The position numbers and the translations under genes are program-made. DNA of 64,000 nt from Sphingomonas paeninsulae (lineage in GTDB: Bacteria > Pseudomonadota > Alphaproteobacteria > Sphingomonadales > Sphingomonadaceae): assembly GCF_003660165.1 (NCBI RefSeq), contig NZ_CP032829.1, positions 1,749,001-1,813,000 of the forward strand, read 5' to 3'. Position 1 is the stretch's first letter; each line of letters opens with the position of its first letter. The notes under the pieces were generated by a model. That model did no database searches. It saw nothing but the letters and a program-made list of their open reading frames with translations, and was not told the DNA's origin. Of the stretch, positions 55,998 through 62,806 are shown piece by piece.

Positions 55998-56903
55998 ATG
56001 ACTTCAGACAAATTGAACAAGATGACCGCGGTTGCTGATCAGCGTCGCGAGCCTACCCCGGGCGAGAAAGAGGCGGCAGTGGTGGCAACCGCCCGTCGCG
56101 AAAGCCGCCTTGATCGGGTTCAGGTCGCCATGACAAACAAGGGCAGCGATCAATATCAAATAAGTTCCCCCCATTCCGATGAGGCGGGGACGCATTTCCA
56201 ACTTCTCGACGCGGTAGGGACCAGCTCACCGGCCTTTGCCGATTATGCTGTCACATCTCTCGCAAATATCGCTCGCAGCCGGGGGCAAGAGGCCGTGACC
56301 GAAACGCAGATGAACGCCGCGCTGGCCATGCTCGATGGGTATAAGCCTGAAAACGAAATGGAGGCGATGCTCGTCGCGCAGGTGTTCACGTGCTTTGACG
56401 TAGGCATGGACATGGCGAGACGCGCCAAACAATCCAGTTCTCGCGAGATGATGGACTCCTGCATGACGGCCTCGACGAAGATGATGAGAACGCTGAACGC
56501 GACCGTGGATACGTTGTCAAAATTGCGGCGCGGCGGCTCTCAGACTGTGCGGGTAGAGCATGTTCATGTTTATAATGGAGGACAGGCAATTGTCGGAAAT
56601 GTCGGAACCGGGGGTGGGGCCATCAGAAAAAAGGGCGGACAATCCCATGCAGCCAAAACCGTCCCGCAAGCCGCAACCGCCACGGTTTCCCTGTCAGGCT
56701 CGAACGCGGCTGGGCCATTTGTGCAAATCCCCGTCGATGCCGAATGGTCGATGCCGGATGCACGGCGGGACAAACCCCGGCGCGCCCAAAGGCAATCGAA
56801 ACGCGTGGAAGCACGGCGGTCGGTCGCGGGAGACGATCGAGATGCGGCGGAAGATCGCCCGTCTGAATTGCGAGATGCGGGATCGGTTAGACTGAGAGGG
56901 TGA
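55998..56903 (+). CDS. Phage/island-type protein of unknown function
   Basis: A 301-residue protein from ATG 55998 (GGAGAG site). Residues about 60-185 are helical (HFQLLDAVGTSSPAFADYAVTSLANIARSRG...TQMNAALAMLDGYKPENEMEAMLVAQVFTCFDVGMDMARRA...TLNATVDTLSKLRRGG). Then comes a signature VRVEHVHVYNGGQAIVGNVGTGGG and GGQSHA seen in many proteobacterial island proteins. The remaining 90 residues are Arg/Ala-rich and overlap another reading frame. The function is unknown. Confidence 0.7.
   Translation: MTSDKLNKMTAVADQRREPTPGEKEAAVVATARRESRLDRVQVAMTNKGSDQYQISSPHSDEAGTHFQLLDAVGTSSPAFADYAVTSLANIARSRGQEAVTETQMNAALAMLDGYKPENEMEAMLVAQVFTCFDVGMDMARRAKQSSSREMMDSCMTASTKMMRTLNATVDTLSKLRRGGSQTVRVEHVHVYNGGQAIVGNVGTGGGAIRKKGGQSHAAKTVPQAATATVSLSGSNAAGPFVQIPVDAEWSMPDARRDKPRRAQRQSKRVEARRSVAGDDRDAAEDRPSELRDAGSVRLRG
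56599..56895 (+). CDS. HGG.NPGAPKGNRNAWKHG-motif protein, nested out of frame
   Basis: A protein of 98 residues lying wholly within the preceding gene in another frame. Its middle (CQARTRLGHLCKSPSMPNGRCRMHGG) has four Cys and a His that suggest a small zinc-binding knuckle, followed by TNPGAPKGNRNAWKHG, a motif I know from many small phage/island proteins. The start is uncertain (ATG 56575, 56599 or 56647). The recognisable motif shows that this frame is real despite the overlap. Confidence 0.7.
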   Translation: MSEPGVGPSEKRADNPMQPKPSRKPQPPRFPCQARTRLGHLCKSPSMPNGRCRMHGGTNPGAPKGNRNAWKHGGRSRETIEMRRKIARLNCEMRDRLD

Positions 56904-57247
56904 TTGCCTCGCACCAGCAAGCCCAACCGGGGTATGCCAATTGTTGACGATGCTGAGATCGAGTGACTCAGATATTGACGGGTCCGTCAGCAGATCGCCG
57001 AGAAACGTTGCATCAGAACTGCGTTGACATAGCTCAGAACGCAAAAACATTATTTTTGGCCTTCGAGCCTAAGCTAAACGGTGTGCATCTCTAGAGGCCC
57101 ATTTAGCCGCCTGAGCGGCATATCCGACATATCTCTGTCAAGCGGCTATTTGACAATCGGAGGCCGGATAACGAAATAGGTAGTTGAAGCTGGCAGGCGA
57201 TTACGCGTGCCGGTTTTCCTGATTCAACTGCCAAGGAGGGCAACGCG
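56904..57247 (+). promoter_or_regulatory. Promoter and structured leader before the Panacea gene
   Basis: This gene-free stretch of about 340 bp holds TTGACA (57024-57029), an 18-bp spacer and CATTAT (57048-57053), a good sigma-70-type promoter, and a second TTGACA at 57149. The 5' leader contains AGTTGAA (57182-57188) paired with TTCAACT (57223-57229), enclosing CTGGCA/TGCCGG, and ends in AAGGAGGG. The long structured leader suggests translational control. Confidence 0.55.
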
Positions 57248-57718
57248 ATGACGTCATTCCCACCACTTGCAGTCGCTAACGCTGTACTCGACGAAGCTCG
57301 ATCACAAGGTAAGTCGCTGACGATAATGCAGTTGCTTAAGCTGGTTTATATCGCTCATGGATGGTCGCTCGCGTTGTTGAGTGCTCCGCTGGTAAACGAG
57401 GAACCTGAGGCGTGGCAGCACGGCCCTGTGTTTCCTTCCATTTATCGTGAGTTCCGAAGGTTTGGTTCGCAGCCCATCCAGGGCAACTCAGCAGGACCAT
57501 TTGGACTTCTGTCTGACTCGCAGCGCTCGATTATTCATTCGGTTGTGCAAAATTACGGGGACATGCACGCGTTCGCTCTTTCCCGCATCACCCATGAGGT
57601 GGACACACCTTGGTTCAAAACTTATCGCGGAGGAGTGGGGAGTTCGAGCGACATCCCTAACGCAGTAATTGCTGACCATTACAAAAAGCTTGCACATGAC
57701 CGACGAGCCACTTCCTAA
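57248..57718 (+). CDS. Panacea (DUF4065) domain protein, candidate antitoxin
   Basis: A 156-residue protein with a strong AAGGAGGG site. The Panacea/SocA-like domain is evident: FPPLAVANAVLDEARSQGKSLTIMQLLKLVYIAHGWSLAL, then EPEAWQHGPVFPSIYREFRRFGSQPI and the SITHEVDTPWFKTY-like segment. Panacea proteins are antitoxin domains found next to many unrelated toxins, and SocA is a proteolytic adaptor for a toxin. Here a two-helix membrane protein overlaps its 3' end by 23 bases. This gene order, antitoxin first, fits a PanAT-type pair; some Panacea-linked proteins have other roles. Confidence 0.85.
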   Translation: MTSFPPLAVANAVLDEARSQGKSLTIMQLLKLVYIAHGWSLALLSAPLVNEEPEAWQHGPVFPSIYREFRRFGSQPIQGNSAGPFGLLSDSQRSIIHSVVQNYGDMHAFALSRITHEVDTPWFKTYRGGVGSSSDIPNAVIADHYKKLAHDRRATS

Positions 57719-58196
57719 CGATACGATTGGAAGCATCATTGGTGATGCAGCAGCCGGGGAGGCTTCCTCGGCTGCTTTGGCCCCTGATGATTTCAAAGCG
57801 CTCGCCGACCACGTAGAACTTCTCACAGCAGACTTCGGGCGCTGGGAATCCTATAAAGCAGCCTCGGTTGAATATATTGCGGTGTTTGCAAACGAAGTTG
57901 TTTGGCACAAGCGCATACGCTTAGCTGTGTCGATAGCTTGCGGTGTTCTTGTCGTCTTTCTCGCTGGCGTTCTTGTCGTCTCCCTTTGCCATGCTGACAG
58001 TTTCGGGGCAGACCAAGCCCACGCGCTAACAGCGATAATCGCTGCAACTGTCACGGGATGCGTGGTTGTCACAATCGCCGTAACCAGGGGAGCGTTTTCG
58101 ACGCTGACTGATCGCAACGCTGGCTTACCCATGCCAGAACATATGAAAGAAATTGTCGAAGCCGCGAAAAGTATCATCGGAGGCGGACACATCTAG
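57696..58196 (+). CDS. Two-helix membrane protein, candidate Panacea-linked toxin
   Basis: A 166-residue protein from ATG 57696 inside the end of the Panacea gene. It has an acidic, helical N-terminal part (about 1-75), two membrane helices (RLAVSIACGVLVVFLAGVLVVSL and ALTAIIAATVTGCVVVTIAVTRG) and a short C-terminal tail with MPEHMKEIVEAAKSII. There is no signal peptide. Some experimentally studied Panacea partners are small membrane toxins that depolarise the cell; no sequence family is recognised here, so the toxin role is inferred from coupling and topology only. Confidence 0.7.
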   Translation: MTDEPLPNDTIGSIIGDAAAGEASSAALAPDDFKALADHVELLTADFGRWESYKAASVEYIAVFANEVVWHKRIRLAVSIACGVLVVFLAGVLVVSLCHADSFGADQAHALTAIIAATVTGCVVVTIAVTRGAFSTLTDRNAGLPMPEHMKEIVEAAKSIIGGGHI

Positions 58197-58248
58197 CCGA
58201 GATCGGGCATGGTGATCCTTTTTGTTGGCTGACATAAATAATCTCGGC
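58196..58248. terminator. Inverted repeat between convergent genes
   Basis: GCCGAGAT (58196-58203) and ATCTCGGC (58241-58248) are a perfect 8-bp inverted repeat with a T-run (58219-58223) in the loop, placed between two converging transcription units. Confidence 0.4.
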
Positions 58249-58273
58249 AAGATAGCGGTTCCGCTTGAGCCAT

Positions 58274-58744
58274 TCAGTTCAGCACCATCGCCTGAACGAT
58301 CGCCTGCATCAGCGCCTCCGTGGGCACGGGTACGCTCACGCTGACATATCCGGGGTTATAGGCAGACCGTCGCCCATAGGTTTCGATCCACCGCCTGCCG
58401 TGATGTCGCCATGCCCGTTGCAGGGCTGGCACAGGAAGCAGAAAGCACCGCCCGCTCGGCGCATAGGCATAGGCGATGAAGTCGCAGGCCAGCGGCTTCT
58501 GTATCCAGCCAGGTATGCGGCGGCGCTCGTCGCTCCATTGCTCAAGCAGGATGTCGGGCCAGTCTTCGGCCCTGATCTTCTCGTCGATCGTATATGTGCG
58601 GCCACACGATAGGGTAAGCAGCCGATCGATGCCGCCGCGCTGCGCCCAGCCGTCCTGTTTCACAGCAACCGCCGAGGCCAATCTCGGGAAGGCTTTTCGA
58701 TATAGCGGCAGCCACCAATCTGCATCTCGGTACTCGTCCGACAT
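58274..58744 (-). CDS. Nuclease-like phage/island protein, function unknown
   Basis: A 156-residue protein from ATG 58744 (frame open further upstream). DADWWLPLYRKAFPRLASAVAVKQDGWAQRGGIDRLLTLSCGRTYTIDEKIRAEDWPDILLEQWSDERRRIPGWIQKPLACDFIAYAYAP resembles a widespread unnamed phage protein. The D...TIDEKIR spacing (IDRLLTL...DEK) looks like the core of a PD-(D/E)xK nuclease. This is inferred from motif shape. It is the last gene of the minus-strand operon that begins at 60768. Confidence 0.65.
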   Translation of the reverse strand: MSDEYRDADWWLPLYRKAFPRLASAVAVKQDGWAQRGGIDRLLTLSCGRTYTIDEKIRAEDWPDILLEQWSDERRRIPGWIQKPLACDFIAYAYAPSGRCFLLPVPALQRAWRHHGRRWIETYGRRSAYNPGYVSVSVPVPTEALMQAIVQAMVLN

Positions 58745-58780
58745 CGCAAGGCTATCGGCAAACCTATGCAAACGCGGCTT

Positions 58781-58811
58781 ACCCGCTAGCCGAGGATCGC
58801 GGCTAGCGGGT
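58781..58811. repeat. Perfect 12-bp hairpin inside the minus-strand operon
   Basis: ACCCGCTAGCCG (58781-58792) and CGGCTAGCGGGT (58800-58811) are perfect complements with a 7-base loop, 37 bp before the downstream ATG at 58744. There is no T-run on either side. It may be an RNA processing or attenuation hairpin. Confidence 0.55.
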
Positions 58812-58847
58812 GGTTTGACGGATGGGCGGCGCGCTGGCTGCGCTGCG

Positions 58848-59216
58848 TTAGTCGTGGGCGTTCTCTGCCCCTTTAGCGAGTTCCGAGCCTTCGCCATCCT
58901 CGGCGTCGTCTTCATCACCCGGATAGCCATCGCCGCGACCAAATAGCGCGGGGCAGTTGCCCACGTCGTCGTCTCCGGCCCAGCAACCGTCAACGTCGCC
59001 GTCCTCAGATTCTGCGTCTCCGTCCATCTCATCTAGCCGGTCGATCATGTGAGCGGTCAGTCGGGATAGGGCGGCTCGGGGAAATGAGGGCATGTTGGCC
59101 AACATCTGGCTTGTCCAACTGGGATCGTCAGCTCGCGACCAGCGCCGCGTTCGGCACCGTGACCATGACGTCTGCGGATCATTCGACGCTCGGATTGTGA
59201 CATGTGCGCTGCGCAT
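58848..59216 (-). CDS. Acidic-tail island protein, function unknown
   Basis: A 122-residue protein from ATG 59216, right after the upstream TGA and with GGAGG at a suitable distance. The N-terminal half is basic, and the C-terminal half is strongly acidic (MIDRLDEMDGDAESEDGDVDGCWAGDDDVG...GDEDDAEDGEGSEL). The LDE.DGD.E.EDGDxDG pattern recurs in small sphingomonad/alphaproteobacterial island proteins; a DNA-mimic role is possible but unsupported. Part of the minus-strand operon. Confidence 0.6.
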   Translation of the reverse strand: MRSAHVTIRASNDPQTSWSRCRTRRWSRADDPSWTSQMLANMPSFPRAALSRLTAHMIDRLDEMDGDAESEDGDVDGCWAGDDDVGNCPALFGRGDGYPGDEDDAEDGEGSELAKGAENAHD

Positions 59217-59217
59217 G

Positions 59218-59481
59218 TCAGGCCTCCATCAGAGAGAGTGAGCGAATTTCATGCTCGATGGCATCCCGCTCGACGCGAGACAGTGCGCTTATCATCGCGC
59301 GGGCTGCTGTCTGCTGTTCATCAGTAAATCCCCAGCCGGAATAGCCGAGCAGGACCCGACCGTCCGCCATGCAGCCATACCAGCCGCCTTTATCGATAAA
59401 CGAAGGCATCCAATCTGTCGGGACTGGCTTTGGTTTGAATTGTTCCGCAGATTGCGGGACAATTGTTTGTGCGGAAGTCAT
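59218..59481 (-). CDS. Small island protein, function unknown
   Basis: An 87-residue protein from ATG 59481, 3 bp after the stop of the upstream gene in the operon. The middle reads DWMPSFIDKGGWYGCMADGRVLLGYSGWGFTDEQQTAARAMISALSRVERDAIEHEI. No family is recognised. The tight spacing to both neighbours shows it is cotranscribed. Confidence 0.6.
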   Translation of the reverse strand: MTSAQTIVPQSAEQFKPKPVPTDWMPSFIDKGGWYGCMADGRVLLGYSGWGFTDEQQTAARAMISALSRVERDAIEHEIRSLSLMEA

Positions 59482-59484
59482 CTT

Positions 59485-60768
59485 TCAAGCCTCCATGCCA
59501 GCGAGACGACGGGCATCGCTAATGATGTTGTCCCAGTCTTCAGAGTGGACTTCTCTCTGGCCCCGGCTGGTCTCTTCCATCTTAATGACGAGGGCCGCTA
59601 AGGTCGGAGCAGGGGTTTCAATCAGTGTTTCAAGTGCGGGCAAGGCAATGGCAGAGACGGCGTCCGCAGCCTCGTTGGCGTAATCGCCAACAAGAATGCT
59701 CCAAAGAGCCCATGCCTTGCGGTACTGACCCAGCGCGGCATCCCAAGCTTGTTTTTCGGAGGGTGTAGGACGAACCAAGGGCGCTTGTTCCGCCATCTGT
59801 TCTAGGTCTTCAACCGCGCTCCAGAGCATCTGATGATAGAGATCGCTGACCAGAAGCCCTTGGGCAAATCGCTCGGTCCTCGTGTCGAGCACGGCATCAT
59901 CCGACCAATCCAAACCCACGATGGCACCGAATGAGCGCTTTATTTTCATAGCCACCCCCTTCGCCGTCGTCGCTTTTGCAGTCTTCAGGATTTGGTCGGC
60001 TGGGTCCGCGATCTTGAAAAAGCTCTCGTCTTCCACGTTGGGATCGGTGCTGCCGAGTTCGGCAAACGCGGCGCGATAGGCGTGAAATGCCTCGACTAGA
60101 GCCGGGTTCTCTGCGGGTGAACTTAACGCGCCCGCCTCACGCGCCGCGCTTATGAGGATTGAGGCTGCGTTGTCCGTGGAAAATGCGGCAATATCCACGG
60201 CCAGCCGTCCATCGCGCTGAGAGGGCTCGCATTCAAATAGGCCGAGAAGAACTTTGGCGGCAATGTCGCTTGTCGATCGAGCGGTAATGTTGGCGACGTT
60301 TTTGGCGGCGTTAGACAACATTAGCCCAGCGTCGTCTGTTTGATCAAAATGAGCGGTCCGCATCGCATCAGCCGCCTGTGCGAGTTCGGCCGATATTCCG
60401 GGGAATGCGTCCGGTAAGACGTAATCGTTGCCGATCTGCTGGCCCCATGTCGGGTCGCACACAGCCCCTGACCCAGCCAGCCGCTGTAAGTCAGTAAGTA
60501 CCGGCGCCATCATATGCTGGTATCCGTCCTTTTGAATGACCTGCATTTTAGTCGTGATCGCGGCCAAGTCTGGCGCAGGAAATTTCAGAAGCGCCTCGAT
60601 CTTCTCACCGTGGAATTCTGCTGCGGCGTCAAAGCCGTCTAAATCCTTCTCGCTGTCGATTGAATTCACGAGCTTTGTGGCAGCGCCGTAAGCAGCGAAC
60701 CTCTCCGCCCATGTTTCAGCATCGTGGGTTGCGAGCGTGTTATTTGCATCTAGGATAAGGTCAGCCAT
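59485..60768 (-). CDS. Large helical island protein with internal duplication
   Basis: A 427-residue protein. ATG 60768 has GGAGA upstream; the longer frame to 60984 would run through the operators and is rejected. It is almost entirely helical and acidic, with no membrane helices. A segment near residue 55 (FPAPDLAAITTKMQ...LTDLQRLAG) recurs near the C-terminus (TPAPTLAALVIKME...ISDARRLAG), an internal repeat. No catalytic motif is visible. It is the first gene of a four-gene operon and is divergent from a small repressor, so it is the likely regulated product. Confidence 0.65.
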   Translation of the reverse strand: MADLILDANNTLATHDAETWAERFAAYGAATKLVNSIDSEKDLDGFDAAAEFHGEKIEALLKFPAPDLAAITTKMQVIQKDGYQHMMAPVLTDLQRLAGSGAVCDPTWGQQIGNDYVLPDAFPGISAELAQAADAMRTAHFDQTDDAGLMLSNAAKNVANITARSTSDIAAKVLLGLFECEPSQRDGRLAVDIAAFSTDNAASILISAAREAGALSSPAENPALVEAFHAYRAAFAELGSTDPNVEDESFFKIADPADQILKTAKATTAKGVAMKIKRSFGAIVGLDWSDDAVLDTRTERFAQGLLVSDLYHQMLWSAVEDLEQMAEQAPLVRPTPSEKQAWDAALGQYRKAWALWSILVGDYANEAADAVSAIALPALETLIETPAPTLAALVIKMEETSRGQREVHSEDWDNIISDARRLAGMEA

Positions 60769-60849
60769 TGTCGTCTCCATATGACGGGTTCGGTTAGGCC
60801 GGATGGGAAGGTCCAATCTCCCATTCCGGCCGCTAAGCTCATGCTCAAC

Positions 60850-60911
60850 TGATACTAATGGTATCACTGGTTTTACTGGTATACAAGCGCAAACTGATGC
60901 TAAAGGTATCA
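60850..60911. promoter_or_regulatory. Twin operators between divergent genes
   Basis: TGATAC-N5-GTATCA (60850-60866, perfect) and TGATGC-N5-GTATCA (60895-60911, one mismatch) lie 45 bp apart, with a half-site GGTATAC between them (60879-60884). The second touches the repressor start. This is the layout of a small-repressor switch controlling both directions. Confidence 0.7.
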
Positions 60912-60913
60912 GT

Positions 60914-61150
60914 ATGCAGATGACAATCGAACAGTGCCGAGCGGCACGCGCATTACTTGGGTGGTCCACAATCGAACTGGCCACCGCGGCAAAGCTCGGG
61001 ATTGCAACGGTGAAGCGGTTCGAAACCGGGCAACAGGTCCAATCTCTTTCCGTCGCTACGATGCGAGCCTCACTTGATAGCGCGGGAATTCAATTTATCG
61101 ATCCCGGCGAGGTTTCACGGAAAGCTGGTGCGGGTGTCCGGCTGCGGTGA
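60914..61150 (+). CDS. XRE-family small repressor
   Basis: A 78-residue protein from ATG 60914 (ATG 60920 is also possible). The HTH is at residues about 8-40: CRAARALLGWSTIELATAAKLGIATVKRFETGQQV, followed by a short dimerisation tail (ASLDSAGIQFIDPGEVSRKAGAGVRLR). It is divergent from the four-gene operon, with two matching palindromes in between. It should repress itself and the operon. Confidence 0.88.
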   Translation: MQMTIEQCRAARALLGWSTIELATAAKLGIATVKRFETGQQVQSLSVATMRASLDSAGIQFIDPGEVSRKAGAGVRLR

Positions 61151-61163
61151 TGCTGCGCGCACC

Positions 61164-61580
61164 TCAATAGACATCTCGCGGCAGTCGGACCGGCAGAGTA
61201 TTGGCGTAATGCTGATCGCCCTTAACGCTGAAGCGGCCAGCCGGGATGTCGAACCACAGCAGGATGACGTCGATGAATTCCTGCCCGTGAAGGCGGCGAT
61301 CGGCATAGATGATGAAGTGCTGGCGGCTGGGATCGTAGACCACCCGGCCTCGTGGGTACGCCTCATACTCCGATCTAGCGATGATGGTCGGCTCGCCACG
61401 GCCACGGAGCTTATTCGACCCCAGAGAGGCCAAGCTTGACCAATATTCGTAATGTCCCCGGTCGTGGGTCTTGAGCCCGGCGTATCCCGACGCCTCTGCA
61501 ATCGGCGTCAAATCGTAGATCATCGTGGAGGTAAGCGGGACGTTCGAGGGGACGAACCAGAAGATGCCGACGTTGCTCAT
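61164..61580 (-). CDS. Island protein, function unknown
   Basis: A 138-residue protein from ATG 61580. It is beta-rich, with SRQHFIIYADRRLHGQEFIDVILLWFDIPAGRFSVKGDQHYANT near the C-terminus. It has no membrane helix or signal. It converges with the XRE gene (13-bp gap) and lies downstream of the nuclease-like gene on the same strand (69-bp gap), so both may be one unit. No family is recognised. Confidence 0.55.
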   Translation of the reverse strand: MSNVGIFWFVPSNVPLTSTMIYDLTPIAEASGYAGLKTHDRGHYEYWSSLASLGSNKLRGRGEPTIIARSEYEAYPRGRVVYDPSRQHFIIYADRRLHGQEFIDVILLWFDIPAGRFSVKGDQHYANTLPVRLPRDVY

Positions 61581-61649
61581 GTGGATTCTCCAATGGGAGG
61601 CTGTGTGGCGTCGCGCCCTTCGCAGGCCTTTCGGCGGACGCCACCAGCG

Positions 61650-62687
61650 TTATCGGGCCGAACGCATCGCGAAGTTGGCCTCGATCTCGTCGTCGATCAG
61701 AGACCAGTCGCAGTACCGCCGGTAAAGCGAGGCCGCGTAGGCTTCGTCGCCCTGTTCACCGAGCGCGGCGATGAAGGATTCCAGCGTTATCACCGCGAAC
61801 CCTGCTTTGCCTTCGCTCGGCGGGGCCAGATTGGCCGCATAGCGAGCGCAGGCATCCTGAACCGGCTGGTTGAGGGCAGGAGCCACAACGATGAACCGGC
61901 CCTCGCTGTGATCGCCTCGCATGATCGTCGCCTGCGCCAGCACATGCTCGCGCATTAGCTGCTGCAAGGGTGGCCCACGCAGTTCGACGGCGGCTGGATC
62001 GATGAACAGACCCGTCGCGGGGATCAGCTCGTCATACCGGGACCGAAGCTCCTTTTGGCGTTCGCCACACGTCTCCGTGTATTTGAACTCCAGGGCGACG
62101 AACCCAGTCTCGCCAGTCTCACGCACATAGGTGATCACTGCATCCCACGCCGTTCGATCCTGCGTCAGGCTTTCAACACGACGGCCTGGCGAATGCTCGA
62201 ACAGCACCGCGTCAACGGTAGCATCGGTCAGATCCGGGCAGATCGCGCCCAGCACTTTCGTCGCCAGCTTCGTGTCCAGCCGCAGCGGCCCCATGACGTT
62301 CAGGGTGAGAGGCTGTGAGGACAGGGCATTGGTCCAAAGGCGGTGCTCGTCGATCATCGAGCCGGGCTCACGATATGCGAATTCCCGCCATGCCAGCCGC
62401 GCAACGTCGGTGGACATGAAGTTGCGGCCTGCCTGACCGGCGGTGTCGCTGATCCGTGAACCAAGCTTACGGCTGGTGCCGTCATGCGCGGTGTGTGTGC
62501 CGATCGGGATTTCCGTTTCAGCCCGCCATAGGGCTTGCAAGAGCCGTGCACAGGCGCGGAAGCGATTATCGAAGCTCTCGTGGACCTTGTGGCGTCGCAG
62601 GACGGCTTCAGGAATGAGAGGAAGGTGTGTTCTGTTCAACAGGTTTCTCCGTTCAACCTGCGCTATTTGCAGGCAACGAAGATTCAT
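61650..62687 (-). CDS. PGN_0703-like putative restriction endonuclease
   Basis: A 345-residue protein from ATG 62687. The region GRRVESLTQDRTAWDAVITYVRETGETGFVALEFKYTET shows the PD-(D/E)xK core: an Asp (AWDAVITY) and ExK (LEFKYTE). The C-terminal part (GRFIVVAPALNQPVQDACARYAANL) continues the fold of the PGN_0703-like family. No methyltransferase gene is nearby, so it is not a classical restriction pair; an anti-phage effector or DNA-repair role is possible. It is divergent from the DnaX-like gene by 119 bp. Confidence 0.7.
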   Translation of the reverse strand: MNLRCLQIAQVERRNLLNRTHLPLIPEAVLRRHKVHESFDNRFRACARLLQALWRAETEIPIGTHTAHDGTSRKLGSRISDTAGQAGRNFMSTDVARLAWREFAYREPGSMIDEHRLWTNALSSQPLTLNVMGPLRLDTKLATKVLGAICPDLTDATVDAVLFEHSPGRRVESLTQDRTAWDAVITYVRETGETGFVALEFKYTETCGERQKELRSRYDELIPATGLFIDPAAVELRGPPLQQLMREHVLAQATIMRGDHSEGRFIVVAPALNQPVQDACARYAANLAPPSEGKAGFAVITLESFIAALGEQGDEAYAASLYRRYCDWSLIDDEIEANFAMRSAR

Positions 62688-62806
62688 TGAGTGTCCCAAA
62701 ATGATGCTGCCCGAAAACTCTGTTCCGGCAGCCAAGTGTTAGAAATCGTCTTTTTTCTTTATATGTACATCCGGCAATGGTGCCGGGTCGTAGAAAGAGA
62801 CCTGAG
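62688..62806. promoter_or_regulatory. Divergent AT-rich promoter region
   Basis: A 119-bp interval between the nuclease-like and DnaX-like genes, with an AT-rich core (62740-62768, including a T6 run and TTTATAT). It must hold promoters for both, but I cannot fix -35/-10 boxes with confidence. Confidence 0.4.

Noticed and set aside
60769-60984. N-terminal extension of the 427-residue island protein
   Set aside because: The extension would be read from the operator region and overlaps the divergent repressor start; ATG 60768 has a good ribosome site.
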